Below, in pieces: positions 63,319 through 64,000 of a stretch of DNA of 64,000 nt; the stretch's first letter is position 1; every line of letters begins with the position of its first letter. Location: assembly GCF_025751535.1 (NCBI RefSeq), contig NZ_JAOWLC010000008.1, forward strand, positions 124,001-188,000, in the 5' to 3' direction. A program made the translations under genes and the position numbers. This DNA comes from Lentibacter sp. XHP0401. GTDB taxonomy: Bacteria; Pseudomonadota; Alphaproteobacteria; Rhodobacterales; Rhodobacteraceae. Under the pieces are notes generated by a model that saw only the letters and a program-made list of their open reading frames with translations, did not search any database and was not told where the DNA came from.

Positions 63319-63375
63319 GATGTTTCTCCTGATTGCGCGTTGATGCCTATGTTTATCGACTAAACGCCGCGTTTC

Positions 63376-63397
63376 TGCTAATCAGGAATAATTGGCA
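63376..63397. promoter_or_regulatory. Inverted repeat before the LysR gene, possible autoregulatory site
   Basis: TGCTAAT (63376-63382) and ATTGGCA (63391-63397) are complementary with one mismatch, in the AT-rich stretch 18 bases before the LysR start codon. LysR regulators often bind such dyads at their own promoters; no other target is visible. Confidence 0.4.
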
Positions 63398-63415
63398 TAT
63401 GTAAGGAAAACTAAC

Positions 63416-64000
63416 ATGACGGCTTGGCAGAACATGCCGCCACTTACGGCCCTGAGGGCTTTTGCGGCTTTGGCCGAGGCGGGCAGTGCGCAAGCGGCAG
63501 GCGCGCTTTTGAATGTGAGCCACGCCGCTGTAAGCCAGCAAATCAAGGCGCTTGAGGCGCATATGGGGCTTGCTCTGGTGGTGCGGGGCGGACGACGGCT
63601 GGAGCTGACGGAGGAGGGTGCACGGCTGGCCGGCGCGCTTGAGCTGGGTTTTGGTGCAATAGAGCAAGTGGTGGGGGAGCTAACAGGACGTGACGCCAGG
63701 CGCGCGCTTCAGATCAGCACCACGCCGAGCTTTGCTGCGAACTGGCTTTTGCCGCGTTTGCCTTCGTTTCGTGCCAACCATAAGAACATCGAATTGATGA
63801 TGAACGCCTCCCCCGCTCTTGCATCGCTTGAGGCGGGCGGCATCGATCTTGCGATTCGTCACGGTGAAGGAGACTGGCAGGGCGTGGATGCGGAACTTAT
63901 TCTGCCAACAGACATTGTTGTGGTCGCAGCCCCATCGCTTGTGCAGGGGGGCAAAACAACCGATCCGACAGATTTGTCGACCTTTCACTGGCTTTTGGAG
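63416..64000 (+). CDS. LysR-family transcriptional regulator, 3' truncated by the window
   Basis: 195 codons are visible before the window ends; the gene continues beyond it. The N-terminal helix-turn-helix reads PPLTALRAFAALAEAGSAQA and LNVSHAAVSQQIKALEAHMG, as in GcvA-like LysR proteins, followed by LELTEEGARLAGAL and the start of the effector domain (LQISTTPSFAANWLLPRLPSF, GIDLAIRHGEGDW). GcvA-like members often control amino-acid or beta-lactamase genes; the target here is unknown. The ATG at 63416 follows AAGGAAAACTAAC. Confidence 0.9.
   Translation, partial: MTAWQNMPPLTALRAFAALAEAGSAQAAGALLNVSHAAVSQQIKALEAHMGLALVVRGGRRLELTEEGARLAGALELGFGAIEQVVGELTGRDARRALQISTTPSFAANWLLPRLPSFRANHKNIELMMNASPALASLEAGGIDLAIRHGEGDWQGVDAELILPTDIVVVAAPSLVQGGKTTDPTDLSTFHWLLE

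Overview
The window comes from a Rhodobacteraceae-type alphaproteobacterium, most likely of the marine Roseobacter group. The evidence is the gene content: dnaX-nudix-ybaB-recR, a TRAP transporter beside glcDEF, fnrL-hemN-usp-ccoNOQP, an Irr-box mbfA, an RTX protein ending in a Hint domain, and cycM-type cytochrome c. The DNA is GC-rich with very short intergenic gaps. No rRNA, tRNA, IS element, prophage or CRISPR array was recognised. The sequence reads as ordinary chromosome, and most of the interest lies in regulatory DNA.

Layout. 1-4019: 3' part of a large secreted RTX/Hint protein. 4.1-6.1 kb: universal stress protein and Na+/amino-acid symporter. 6.3-9.6 kb (minus): dnaX, a NUDIX hydrolase, ybaB, recR. 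9.8-11.2 kb: zinc metallopeptidase and a protein phosphatase. 11.4-16.3 kb: TRAP transporter with an enlarged DctQ and a DctM carrying a long C-terminal tail. 16.4-22.2 kb: a racemase-like CoA enzyme, a small secreted protein and glycolate oxidase glcDE-(membrane protein)-glcF. The TRAP and glc promoters carry the same inverted repeat. 22.3-23.7 kb: secreted trypsin-like protease and Hsp20; the hsp20 leader has a heat-shock-type promoter and a ROSE-like hairpin. 23.8-31 kb: gabD, an esterase, an unknown secreted protein, a P1 peptidase, creatinase and a cupin. 31-40.2 kb: mbfA with an iron-control element, pyruvyl transferase, AEC carrier, fghA, sthA, a four-gene set with ornithine cyclodeaminase, and an MFS carrier. 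40.5-50.3 kb: zapE, an envelope cluster (LysM, degenerate rhodanese and a paralogous anchor protein), folC-accD, two CPBP proteases, a class D beta-lactamase, pheA and cycM. 50.5-56.2 kb: yejABEF peptide ABC importer. 56.2-63 kb: low-oxygen cluster hemN, fnrL, usp, ccoNOQP with three FNR boxes. 63.4 kb to the end: a truncated LysR regulator.

How the parts work together. FnrL appears to control its own region (hemN, usp, the cbb3 oxidase) through TTGAT-N4-ATCAA boxes. The TRAP importer and glycolate oxidase look co-regulated, which would make the importer a route for a 2-hydroxy- or 2-oxo-acid. Two intergenic repeat families stand out: a hairpin element downstream of genes (four copies) and a composite element with three GTGCAC palindromes at an exact 11-bp period (two copies). 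All functional statements rest on motif recognition in the sequence; no database search was run.
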